This document shows positions 8,287 through 15,261 of a stretch of DNA of 63,485 nucleotides, piece after piece (position 1 is the first letter of the stretch; the number at the start of each line of letters is the position of its first letter). Source of the DNA: CAZEHO01 sp964511945. Lineage in GTDB: Bacteria > Actinomycetota > Acidimicrobiia > Spongiisociales > UBA11373. The stretch spans positions 1 to 63,485 of the forward strand of contig CAZEHO010000014.1 of assembly GCA_964511945.1 (NCBI GenBank), read 5' to 3'. Under the pieces are notes generated by a model. It was not told the DNA's origin. It did not search any database and worked only from the letters and a program-made list of their open reading frames with translations. Both the position numbers and the translations under genes were made by a program.

Positions 8287-9046
8287 TGCGATACCGGGCC
8301 TGGTCATTGGCCTCGTGGTAGCGCTGGTCATATTCATCTCCGCCATTCGCATAGTCAGGGAATACGAGCGGGGAGTGATCTTCCGGCTTGGCCGAGTGAT
8401 CGGAGCGAAAGGGCCGGGCCTGTTCTTCATCATCCCAATTGTGGATCGGATGGTGCGGGTCAGCCTGCGGACCAGAACCTTGGACATCGTGCCCCAAGAC
8501 ATCATCACCAGGGACAACGTCACCGTTCAGGTGAACGCCGTGGCCTATTTCAATGTTGTCGACTCGGTCAAGGCTGTGATAGCCATCGAGGACTTCATCT
8601 TTGGGACAGGTCAAGTGGCTCAGACGACCCTGCGCAGCATCATCGGACAAGCCGATCTCGACGATCTGCTCATCAAACGAGACGAGATCAACCAGCGTCT
8701 CCAACAGATTATTGATCAGCTCACCGATCCGTGGGGTGTCAAGGTGACCTTGGTGGAGATCAAAGATGTTGTGCTCCCGGAGGGCATGCGCCGCGCGATG
8801 GCCCGCCAGGCAGAATCGGAACGAGAACGCCGCGCAAAGGTGATCCACGCCCGCGGCGAACGGGAAGCTGCCCAGGAGCTTGGTGAGGCAGCCGCTGTGC
8901 TGGAGCAACATCCCGCAGCCCTTCAGCTGCGAGTTCTATCCACCATGACAGAGGTCGCCGCTGAGAAGAACTCCACCCTCATCTTCCCGCTCCCAGTCGA
9001 GGTCCTACGCTGGATCGAAGCCGCCACAGACAAGACCACGTCCTGA
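8279..9046 (+). CDS. Stomatin-like SPFH protein (slipin)
   Basis: 255 residues. One N-terminal membrane helix (about 4-22) leads into the SPFH/Band-7 domain with YERGVIFRLGRV and RTLDIVPQDIITRDNV; a helical region follows with MARQAESERERRAKVIHARGE split across two turns, typical of slipins. Oligomeric scaffolds of membrane microdomains; the NfeD-stomatin pair is a conserved operon whose NfeD member acts on the stomatin. ATG 8279 is chosen because AAGGAGG (8266-8272) lies 6 nt upstream, and it overlaps the end of the NfeD gene. Confidence 0.92.
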   Translation: MSNAIPGLVIGLVVALVIFISAIRIVREYERGVIFRLGRVIGAKGPGLFFIIPIVDRMVRVSLRTRTLDIVPQDIITRDNVTVQVNAVAYFNVVDSVKAVIAIEDFIFGTGQVAQTTLRSIIGQADLDDLLIKRDEINQRLQQIIDQLTDPWGVKVTLVEIKDVVLPEGMRRAMARQAESERERRAKVIHARGEREAAQELGEAAAVLEQHPAALQLRVLSTMTEVAAEKNSTLIFPLPVEVLRWIEAATDKTTS

Positions 9047-9196
9047 CTCGGCGAACCCCTCCTGTGTTCCCACTGTGGCGCCAGCAGTGGTCGTGGTAGC
9101 GGGCGCGGTGGTTGCGAATCCGGCCGATGTCAAACCACACCCGACTGATACGACGAAAAGTGAACAGGTGATCAGGGAAACCGGAAGGCGCTTCAT
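9005..9196 (-). CDS. Possible small Thr-rich lipoprotein
   Basis: 63 residues: MKRL start, hydrophobic stretch ending in SVGCG (a lipobox-like site), then a short Ala/Thr-rich tail. GAGAGGG sits about 6 nt upstream of ATG 9196. Its last 42 nt run antisense to the end of the SPFH gene, which lowers confidence. If real, it would be a tethered outer-leaflet peptide with no recognisable domain. Confidence 0.35.
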   Translation of the reverse strand: MKRLPVSLITCSLFVVSVGCGLTSAGFATTAPATTTTAGATVGTQEGFAESGRGLVCGGFDPA

Positions 9197-9269
9197 CGGG
9201 TGCCCTCTCCCATGCACCCCCTCCGATCCAGACCAAAAGTAGGCCGCAGCCATGGTCAGCAGCGTCGGG

Positions 9270-9293
9270 TGGGCCAGGGTTGCGAAATGTCAC
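9270..9293 (+). repeat. Interspersed repeat family B, copy 2
   Basis: TGGGCCAGGG ... AAATGTCAC; same orientation as the other copies. It lies 90 nt past the end of the hydrolase gene at 9384. Nothing else is seen in 9197-9383. Confidence 0.55.
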
Positions 9294-9383
9294 CGGAGGC
9301 GGGTCAGCCTCGGATCCATTGGGCGACGGCTCTGGCTTCAAACTCCAACGCGATGTCTGGGCTTTGTCCAGCATCCCGATCGT

Positions 9384-10226
9384 TCACCCATTGCGGGGAG
9401 GTAACACCTCATCGAGGAAAGCCACAACCTCATCCACCAACTGGGCACCCGCCGTCAGCGCGAAATCGTTGTGATCGGCTCCGTCGATCACCAGGAGCCG
9501 TTTGAATCCGGGCGCGGCCTCAAACAGCTCTCTGCTCTGCCCGACAGGAACGATGCTGTCGGCCGAACCGGCAATGATCATCACGGGTACGTCGATGCCG
9601 CGGATCGTTTCCAGGTTCGGATAGCGGTCCCACAACAGGAGAGACGTGGGCAAGAACGGGTAATGGGTTGATCCGATGTCCGGTAGTGAGGTGAACGGCG
9701 AGCGCAGCACGAGGGCGGCCGGCTCTTGGTGCTCGGCGAGCCCGAGGGCAACTGCGGCACCAAGCGATTCGCCGAAGTACGCCAGCCGGTCGGAATCGAA
9801 TCCAGAACGGGTCCGCAGATACGCGACTGCACCTCGGGCATCGGTGGCCAGCCCTTCCTCGGACGGAGTTCCGGGGTTCCCGCCGTAACCCCTGTAGTCG
9901 ACCAGCAGCACCGCATACCCACGTCCGGCGAGGGCTTCAGCGAGCGGTGTGCGATCGGCTCGATTGCCGGCATTGCCGTTGAACACCACGACCGTGCCGC
10001 TGCACTCAGCTCTGGTGGCCGGCACAAACCAGGCCGCCAAGGTCAGGCCGTCCTCGGTGGGGTACGTCACCTCCTCGATGTGCGGTAGGAGGGCGGCAGC
10101 ATCCGGAACGGCCTGTGTCGGGAAGTAGATCAGACGCCGTTGCATGATCCATATCAGACCAAGCACTGCCAATGCGGCCAGAGACAGGATCGCGAGCCAT
10201 CTCACGACAGATCGCAAGCTCCACAC
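9384..10226 (-). CDS. Membrane-anchored alpha/beta hydrolase (ABHD13/Bem46-like)
   Basis: About 280 residues. An N-terminal signal-anchor (VVRWLAILSLAALAVLGLIW) is followed by MQRRLIYFPTQ, the hallmark N-terminus of Bem46-type hydrolases. The oxyanion loop is NGNAGNRAD, the nucleophile elbow YFGESLGA, the acid GSADSIVP and the His GADHNDF. The catalytic domain should face outside the cytoplasm. Substrate unknown. The frame is open to 10385, but a GTG at 10226 puts the anchor at the N-terminus and keeps repeat B copy 3 outside the gene; start uncertain. Confidence 0.8.
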   Translation of the reverse strand: MWSLRSVVRWLAILSLAALAVLGLIWIMQRRLIYFPTQAVPDAAALLPHIEEVTYPTEDGLTLAAWFVPATRAECSGTVVVFNGNAGNRADRTPLAEALAGRGYAVLLVDYRGYGGNPGTPSEEGLATDARGAVAYLRTRSGFDSDRLAYFGESLGAAVALGLAEHQEPAALVLRSPFTSLPDIGSTHYPFLPTSLLLWDRYPNLETIRGIDVPVMIIAGSADSIVPVGQSRELFEAAPGFKRLLVIDGADHNDFALTAGAQLVDEVVAFLDEVLPPRNG

Positions 10227-10361
10227 TCCCCGCGTCTGGTCTGCGGAATCGTGGCTTCTGACATCGTTGTTCGCATTGTACGAACGCCCATCGGGGACTC
10301 TCGCCGACCAGCACCAAACCACCAGGTAGGCCCGAGGGCACCCAGGGAGGTCTCTGTCCCA

Positions 10362-10385
10362 TGGGCCAGCGTTGGGGAATGTCAC
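10362..10385 (+). repeat. Interspersed repeat family B, copy 3
   Basis: TGGGCCAGCG ... GAATGTCAC. It lies 26 nt past the stop of the hydrolase-cyclase gene. Confidence 0.55.
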
Positions 10386-10410
10386 CCGAGTAGCTGGACG
10401 CTGCCTGCCC

Positions 10411-11850
10411 TCACATCCTTAAGCGCCACAGGTGGACTGGTTCATCGAAGCCCTTTAGTCGCCGGCTGTCCGCGTCGTCGAAGTCGAAGCCCTTGCCCTG
10501 CACGAGTTGACGGACAGCATCCGAGACGAGCACCTCGCCCGACCTCGCGGCGCTCGTGATCCGGCTTGCGAGCACGACGATGGATCCGTGCAGATCGCCG
10601 TCCTCTCGTATCGGTTCGCCCACCGCGACTCTGATCGCGATCTTGAGCCCGATCTCGGTGCTCGCCGCCCGCAACTCGGCGGCGAACTGCAGAGCGGCGC
10701 TGGTCGAGGCGAACTCGAGGAGTGATCCATCACCCAAGTGCTTCACCACTCTCCCGGTACGGCGTGAGGCGGTCTCGGTCGTGGCGTCCTCGAGAGACCT
10801 AAGCGCCATTCGGGCCGCTTCGTCACCAAGCTCCTCAACCAGTTCGGTGGACGCCACTACATCCGTGAAGACAACCGTGCTGATGCCGCCACTGACCTCG
10901 AGTCCGGGCGGCAAGGAGGTCGTGAGGGCGGCATCGCTCCTCGTTTCGGCGTCGGTGGGCTGGCGGCCGGTGAGGAAGGCATCGATCTCTCGGACAATGG
11001 CGTTGGTGTCTCCCAAGTAGGGTGCGATCGATTCGCCGGGTTGGAGTGAGAGCCTGACGTCGGGGATGCCGGCCGCCAGGGCTCTCGCGTTGTCCATGCT
11101 CGACGTCCGTTGCTCGGGACGATGGAGCACGAGGGTCGGCACGCTCACTTCCTCCAGTAGGTGCGAAACGTTGAACTCCGACGTCGCGGCTAGGGCGCGA
11201 GTGGCGAACTCCGGAGAGGTGCACTGGCGGACGATGTCACTGAAAGCCTCCGCTGCTTCGGTCTCGGACCATCCGAGCAGCAATCGCGCCACCAACTGCG
11301 AGTAGTACTCCCAGTCCTGGGCGATGATCGGCCGAGTCGCCTGGGTCAGGGGGTTCGTGCGGTGGGCGGCGCCGTCGGCGTAGGAACAGAACAACACCAG
11401 GTGCCCCACGCGTTCGGGGTGCCGTGTCGTGTAGAGGTTCGCGGCGGGCCCGGAGTGCCACCCGGCATACAGGTCGAAGGAGTCGAGAGAGAGCCCGTCG
11501 ACTACTGCGGCGAGATCCAAGACGTCCGACTCGAGCGACACCTCTGGAACGTCACGGGAAGAGAGTCCGAGGCCGCGCCCGTCATACCGAACGAGGCGAC
11601 GGGCCCGGCCGATCCCCTCGTACCAGCTCCTGACCGCAGGGATCGACCGCTCCAGTTGGATGTGACTCCACGGCAGAGACGGCATCGCGACGAGATTCGG
11701 ACCCTGGCCGACGGCCCAATGAGCGATATCGAACCCATCATCGGTCCGGCTGTAGCGAATCGTCGATCCATCGGTGTCGAACCTACAAGCGCAGGATCGC
11801 TGAAGTCGAACAGCAGCACCCCACTCTGGGCCAACGTCACAGATACGCAT
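10411..11850 (-). CDS. Alpha/beta-hydrolase-like domain fused to class III nucleotidyl cyclase
   Basis: About 479 residues from ATG 11850 (a TTG at 11892 would add 14). The N-terminal ~270 residues form a hydrolase-like domain (VRYDGRGLGLSS, HPERVGHLVLF), but at the nucleophile elbow the sequence is YAGWHSGP, placing Trp where Ser is expected. The C-terminal ~170 residues are a class III cyclase: FTDVVAST and VKHLGDG supply the two metal-binding Asp, and DLHGSIVVLASRI the dimer/transition-state segment. The usual Asn there is Val, a variant I have seen in this subfamily. Probably a soluble sensor that makes cyclic nucleotide in response to a small ligand. An 18-bp palindrome overlaps the proposed start. 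Confidence 0.85.
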   Translation of the reverse strand: MRICDVGPEWGAAVRLQRSCACRFDTDGSTIRYSRTDDGFDIAHWAVGQGPNLVAMPSLPWSHIQLERSIPAVRSWYEGIGRARRLVRYDGRGLGLSSRDVPEVSLESDVLDLAAVVDGLSLDSFDLYAGWHSGPAANLYTTRHPERVGHLVLFCSYADGAAHRTNPLTQATRPIIAQDWEYYSQLVARLLLGWSETEAAEAFSDIVRQCTSPEFATRALAATSEFNVSHLLEEVSVPTLVLHRPEQRTSSMDNARALAAGIPDVRLSLQPGESIAPYLGDTNAIVREIDAFLTGRQPTDAETRSDAALTTSLPPGLEVSGGISTVVFTDVVASTELVEELGDEAARMALRSLEDATTETASRRTGRVVKHLGDGSLLEFASTSAALQFAAELRAASTEIGLKIAIRVAVGEPIREDGDLHGSIVVLASRITSAARSGEVLVSDAVRQLVQGKGFDFDDADSRRLKGFDEPVHLWRLRM

Positions 11851-11859
11851 ATGCGTATC
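11842..11859. promoter_or_regulatory. Perfect 18-bp palindrome (operator candidate)
   Basis: GATACGCATATGCGTATC is its own reverse complement. It sits at the start of the hydrolase-cyclase gene; the proposed ATG is at its centre. No regulator gene adjoins it. Confidence 0.5.
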
Positions 11860-11993
11860 AGGACGCCGGTGAGAGGCCTGCCGCCTCCTCAATCATTTGA
11901 AAGACCGTCCCCGTGTTGAGCGTTATCACAGAAACCAAGCTCGAATGCGAGCACGCCGCCGAGGAAGGTGCCTCCACGATCGCCACCCAAGGT

Positions 11994-12905
11994 TCAGCCG
12001 ATCGCCTTCTCGTAGTCGTCGAGCACGTGCCACGGCTCGAAGCCGGCGCTTCGGTACAGCGCAGCCGATGCAGTGTTCGACTCGAAGCTGGCGACGATGG
12101 CGAACTCCATGCCTGCGGCGGCCATGTGGTGAGCAGCGAAACGGACGACCGCTCGCCCCAGGCCGCGCTGTTGATGATCTGGATGCGTGCCGACCGCCTC
12201 CAGCAATCCGGTGCGATTCAGGTGGTCGTACCAAGTGACCGCGAAGGCGGCCAAGCTGCCGTCGGGCGCCTCCGCAACAAGCTCCCGCCCGGGGTCGTAG
12301 CCCGGTGACTCCATCACGTACCGGTACCGGTCGGCCGTCCATTTCGCCCCCGGGAATGCGGCCCGGTGGAGATCGGCCAGAGCACCGGCTTCCTCCACCC
12401 CGGTGACGGAGCGGATCGTGTAGCCGTCTGGGATTGCCGGCTCCGGAACGTCGGCAATCCGTGCCCGGTTGATGATGTACGGAGGCTCATCGGCCCGCAC
12501 CCATCCCAGCTCTGCGAGCAACTCGATTCTCACCCGATCGCAACGGAAGGCGTCACCCACCATGTGATCGCCCTCGACGCCGTGGCGGCGCATCAATTCG
12601 ACGGTACGAGCATCCGCGTACTCCAGAACCTCCCGCTCGAAGTCCCCGTCTCGAAGGTCGTGCCGCACCTGAGCGTCGTATCCCTTGTGGCGCGGTCCCA
12701 CCAGCACCCAAGCCGCCACCCCGGACTGGTCCTCCCAGATGGTCATGACCTCGGAGGGGTCGAAGTACCGGTTGCCGTTGAAGAGGCGATGCGGGATGTC
12801 TCCGGGGTGCACATACCCGCACCCGTCGGTTGCAGCGCTCCACTCTGCGGTGGCCGATTGCAGCAGCGCAACATCGGAGTCGCGCTCATAGGAACGGCGT
12901 CGCAT
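11994..12905 (-). CDS. GNAT-family N-acetyltransferase (two-domain)
   Basis: 303 residues. The C-terminal half is a full GNAT domain: TIRSVTG strand, AVGTHPDHQQRGLGRA (acetyl-CoA loop, Q/R-x-x-G-x-G/A), and FESNTASAALYRSAGFEP. The N-terminal half is a degenerate, GNAT-sized domain, giving the two-lobed layout of mycothiol-synthase-like proteins. Substrate unknown. ATG 12905 with AGGAGAG about 5 nt upstream. It lies alone between the hydrolase-cyclase and a DDN-like gene. Confidence 0.85.
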   Translation of the reverse strand: MRRRSYERDSDVALLQSATAEWSAATDGCGYVHPGDIPHRLFNGNRYFDPSEVMTIWEDQSGVAAWVLVGPRHKGYDAQVRHDLRDGDFEREVLEYADARTVELMRRHGVEGDHMVGDAFRCDRVRIELLAELGWVRADEPPYIINRARIADVPEPAIPDGYTIRSVTGVEEAGALADLHRAAFPGAKWTADRYRYVMESPGYDPGRELVAEAPDGSLAAFAVTWYDHLNRTGLLEAVGTHPDHQQRGLGRAVVRFAAHHMAAAGMEFAIVASFESNTASAALYRSAGFEPWHVLDDYEKAIG

Positions 12906-12964
12906 GGATCTCTCCTGGGCGGGGCGGAATGGGCGCCATCGACCCTACCCCACGGGGCAATCGG

Positions 12965-13429
12965 TCAGTCTGTGCTCCTGAGCGGTTCGAGCACGACCAC
13001 TGCGGTCTCCGTGCCCCGCAGCGCGGCGTACGCATCGAGATCCTTGTCGATCTCTCCCCAGCGGGACCAGAGCCGATCCCGCTCCTCCCCCTCCGCAGCC
13101 CGACCCCGGACGGGGTACGCCCCGTCCTTGATTTCGATCCGGGCCTCGGGTTGAGCCTGAAGGTTGAGCCACCACGCCGGCTCGCCCTCCGACCAGCCGT
13201 TCATCGCCATGGTCACCAGATTCGGCCCGTCTTCGAAGTAGCCGAGGATGACGCTGCGTTCCATGCCGCTGCGACGCCCGATGGTGGTGAGACGCATGGC
13301 ACCCCAGCGGCCCGGCTTGGGGCGCCAGAGACCGATCTTGCCCCGGGTGATCCGGTACATCCGGCGATGGGTGGCCCAGGCGAGCCGAACGAACCATCGT
13401 GGGGGGACCCGCACCTGCTTCGAGGCCAT
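12965..13429 (-). CDS. Deazaflavin-dependent nitroreductase-like protein (DDN/DUF385)
   Basis: 154 residues. The sequence MRLTTIGRRSGMERSVILGY followed by a strand LVTMAMNGW and WWLNLQAQPEARIEI is diagnostic of the F420-binding split-barrel family that includes the mycobacterial nitroreductase Ddn. Such proteins reduce quinones or nitro compounds with F420H2. ATG 13429 is preferred over GTG 13432, with GAAGGG 7-10 nt upstream. Its presence, with two LLM enzymes, implies that the host makes F420. Confidence 0.9.
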   Translation of the reverse strand: MASKQVRVPPRWFVRLAWATHRRMYRITRGKIGLWRPKPGRWGAMRLTTIGRRSGMERSVILGYFEDGPNLVTMAMNGWSEGEPAWWLNLQAQPEARIEIKDGAYPVRGRAAEGEERDRLWSRWGEIDKDLDAYAALRGTETAVVVLEPLRSTD

Positions 13430-13448
13430 CACTCAGCCCTTCGGATCG

Positions 13449-13694
13449 ATGCCGCGGATCCTAGCCAGGGGGCGTCGGGGGAAGCCCAAGAGGGCCAACC
13501 CCCTCATTCGCCGTGCGCTCGATGACGAAGTGGAGTTCACCACGATCATCTGGTTCGACTCGATCGACAACGTCCGGGATTTCATGGGCGAGGACTACGA
13601 GGCGGCACACGTGCCGCCGCAGGAACAGGCGGTCCTTGCGAGGTTCGACGACCGGGCCCGGCACTACGACGTGGTCATGGCTCCCGAGGACTAG
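13449..13694 (+). pseudogene. N-terminally truncated antibiotic-biosynthesis-monooxygenase-like gene
   Basis: From about 13505 the frame reads RALDDEVEFTTIIWF, then GEDYEAAHVPP and a C-terminal HYDVV. This is the second half of a ferredoxin-like ABM protein (about 100 residues when whole). The first ~50 residues are missing: upstream sequence on this strand is the start region of the divergent DDN-like gene. Either a decayed remnant or a fragment carried by rearrangement. Confidence 0.6.
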
Positions 13695-13760
13695 GACTCG
13701 GTTCACCTCGAGCAGACTCCCACGAGGCGTGAGAGCACACGACCCCCGAGCAACCGCCTC

Positions 13761-15053
13761 TCAGCCGCCGAGCAACCGCTCCGCTTCGGCGAGTGCGGGG
13801 TCGGTCCCGGCCTGGAGATCGGCCTCTGTGGTCGGTACCTCCACATCCGGTGGAATCCCGGTGATGTCCCACAAGTGCCCTTCGGTGTCGAAGGCTCTGA
13901 TGTTTGACATCCCCACCGACCATCCGTTGGGCATCGTCCGGGCCAGGAGCGGCGCCAGGCTGCCCGCCGTGTTCTCTCCCACCAGTGTGACGTTGGGGAG
14001 GCCCCGCAGTGCGAGGGCCAGGAGTTCCGCTGCTCCGACGGTCCCCGGACCGATCATCACGACCACGTTGCCGAGAAACACTCCAGTCGGCATCGGGGTG
14101 ACTTCGGAGGACCCGGCGTCGGTGTACTCGTCGGTTCCTCCGATCCGGGCTTCGTAGCGCGCCACCGTCCGTTCGCTGGGCACGAATCGGGATGCGATGA
14201 GCAGTGCCTGGCCGCGGAACCCTCCGGGATTGGCCCGCAGGTCGATCACCAGACCCGGTGCCGACCCGAGCTCTGAAAGCAGACCATCGAGCGCCCGGGC
14301 AAGCTGCGTCTCCGCTTCCTCCGGATCCTCATCGAGCCACGCGAAGGAGGTGACGCCGATGTACCCGGCGCCTCCGGGAAGCCTGCCGGTCACCACCGAT
14401 CCCATATCGACGATCTCCGGATCGGTGAGGCCGGTTCCCTCCAGGATTCGCGGGCGGAGTTGCGCAACAGCCGGAGGTCTCTCGACCGCCGCCCACACCC
14501 GTCCGTCGGGCAGGATCTCGTCGTTGTCGACGATGAGCCGCACCTGAGCATCGGCCAGCGGCCGCAGCAGCTCGGTGACCGCATCGAAGAGCTCCTGATC
14601 CGTGCTCTCTGCCGTCAGCCGGGCGCCGATCTCGGCGTGCCGGTCGGCAAACTCCGGAGCGCGCTCGTCGAGGAATGCGTAGTGGTCGACCATCGTGGCT
14701 CCGATGATCGCGAAGGTTTCCAGTGGATCTTCGTTGGGGAACAGGTCCTCGCAGCCGGCAGGGAGCGCATCAACAGGGTCGTAGCGCACGACCCGGCCAC
14801 CGTCGTCGATCACCAACTGGCCGTCGACAATCGACGCGACGGCAGAGATCCCTTCGGCGGACCCTTCGAGCACCTTGCCGCAGCTGACCGATGTGTGCTC
14901 GTAGAGATCGACGTTTGAGGCTCCGATCACCAGGTAGGTACCGAACCCGATCGATTGCCAGCGGCCGGCGAAGGCCTGGCCCTCGGTGGTCGGCGTACCG
15001 GTGCAGCCCGCGGCGAGCAGAACCAGGGCGAGGCCGGGAAGCAGTCGTCTCAC
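13761..15053 (-). CDS. S41-family (tricorn/C-terminal-processing) protease homologue, lipoprotein, probably inactive
   Basis: 430 residues. Signal peptide with lipobox LLAAGC (Cys17). The S41 core is clear: PLADAQVRL, GYIGVTSF, VIDLRANPGG, MIGPGTVGAAE, TLVGENTAG and GIPPDVEVP. In active relatives the first motif has His (DGHV or similar) and the fifth has Ser (TVSAAE); here these are Gln170 and Gly340 (codon 14034-14036). Both catalytic residues are thus missing, so a binding or scaffolding role outside the membrane is likely. GTG start; its GTGA overlaps the stop of the upstream small gene, indicating translational coupling. Confidence 0.85.
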   Translation of the reverse strand: MRRLLPGLALVLLAAGCTGTPTTEGQAFAGRWQSIGFGTYLVIGASNVDLYEHTSVSCGKVLEGSAEGISAVASIVDGQLVIDDGGRVVRYDPVDALPAGCEDLFPNEDPLETFAIIGATMVDHYAFLDERAPEFADRHAEIGARLTAESTDQELFDAVTELLRPLADAQVRLIVDNDEILPDGRVWAAVERPPAVAQLRPRILEGTGLTDPEIVDMGSVVTGRLPGGAGYIGVTSFAWLDEDPEEAETQLARALDGLLSELGSAPGLVIDLRANPGGFRGQALLIASRFVPSERTVARYEARIGGTDEYTDAGSSEVTPMPTGVFLGNVVVMIGPGTVGAAELLALALRGLPNVTLVGENTAGSLAPLLARTMPNGWSVGMSNIRAFDTEGHLWDITGIPPDVEVPTTEADLQAGTDPALAEAERLLGG

Positions 15054-15261
15054 GGCCCGGTCCGCTCGAAGTAGCTGTTATCGATCACAAAACGATCCTC
15101 GTCGAGCGTGACCAGTTTGGGAAGCAGCATCTCATCCCGATCGCAGACGCATGGCCGTCGGGGCCGATCTCGTACGCACGAGCCAGCGCAGACCCGCCGC
15201 CTCGAGCCCGGTATTCCCCTACCGATGCCACCGGTGTGTCCGGCAGCAGGCGCCCGGTCAT
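15050..15261 (-). CDS. Small coupled gene with a -1 frameshift
   Basis: It begins at ATG 15261, whose ATGA overlaps the stop of the WS/DGAT gene, and ends at TGA 15052-15050, whose GTGA overlaps the start of the S41 homologue. The first frame reads MTGRLLPDTPVASVGEYRA; the frame that reaches the stop reads DEMLLPKLVTLDEDRF ... SYFERTGP. One extra C in the CCCC run near 15164 would join them into 70 residues. Coupling at both ends argues for a real gene. Family unknown; the N-terminus only weakly recalls NuoF. Confidence 0.5.

Noticed and set aside
10411..11850. Loss of cyclase activity because Asn of the transition-state motif is Val
   Set aside because: I recall many hydrolase-cyclase fusions with the same variant, so it cannot be taken as evidence of an inactive domain.
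13248..13448. N-terminal extension of the ABM fragment
   Set aside because: The frame there is antisense to the DDN-like gene and reads as Arg-rich low-complexity sequence.
15085..15261. NuoF N-terminal fragment
   Set aside because: VGEYRARGGGSALARAYEIG only loosely resembles NuoF, and coupling at both ends fits a small stand-alone gene better.
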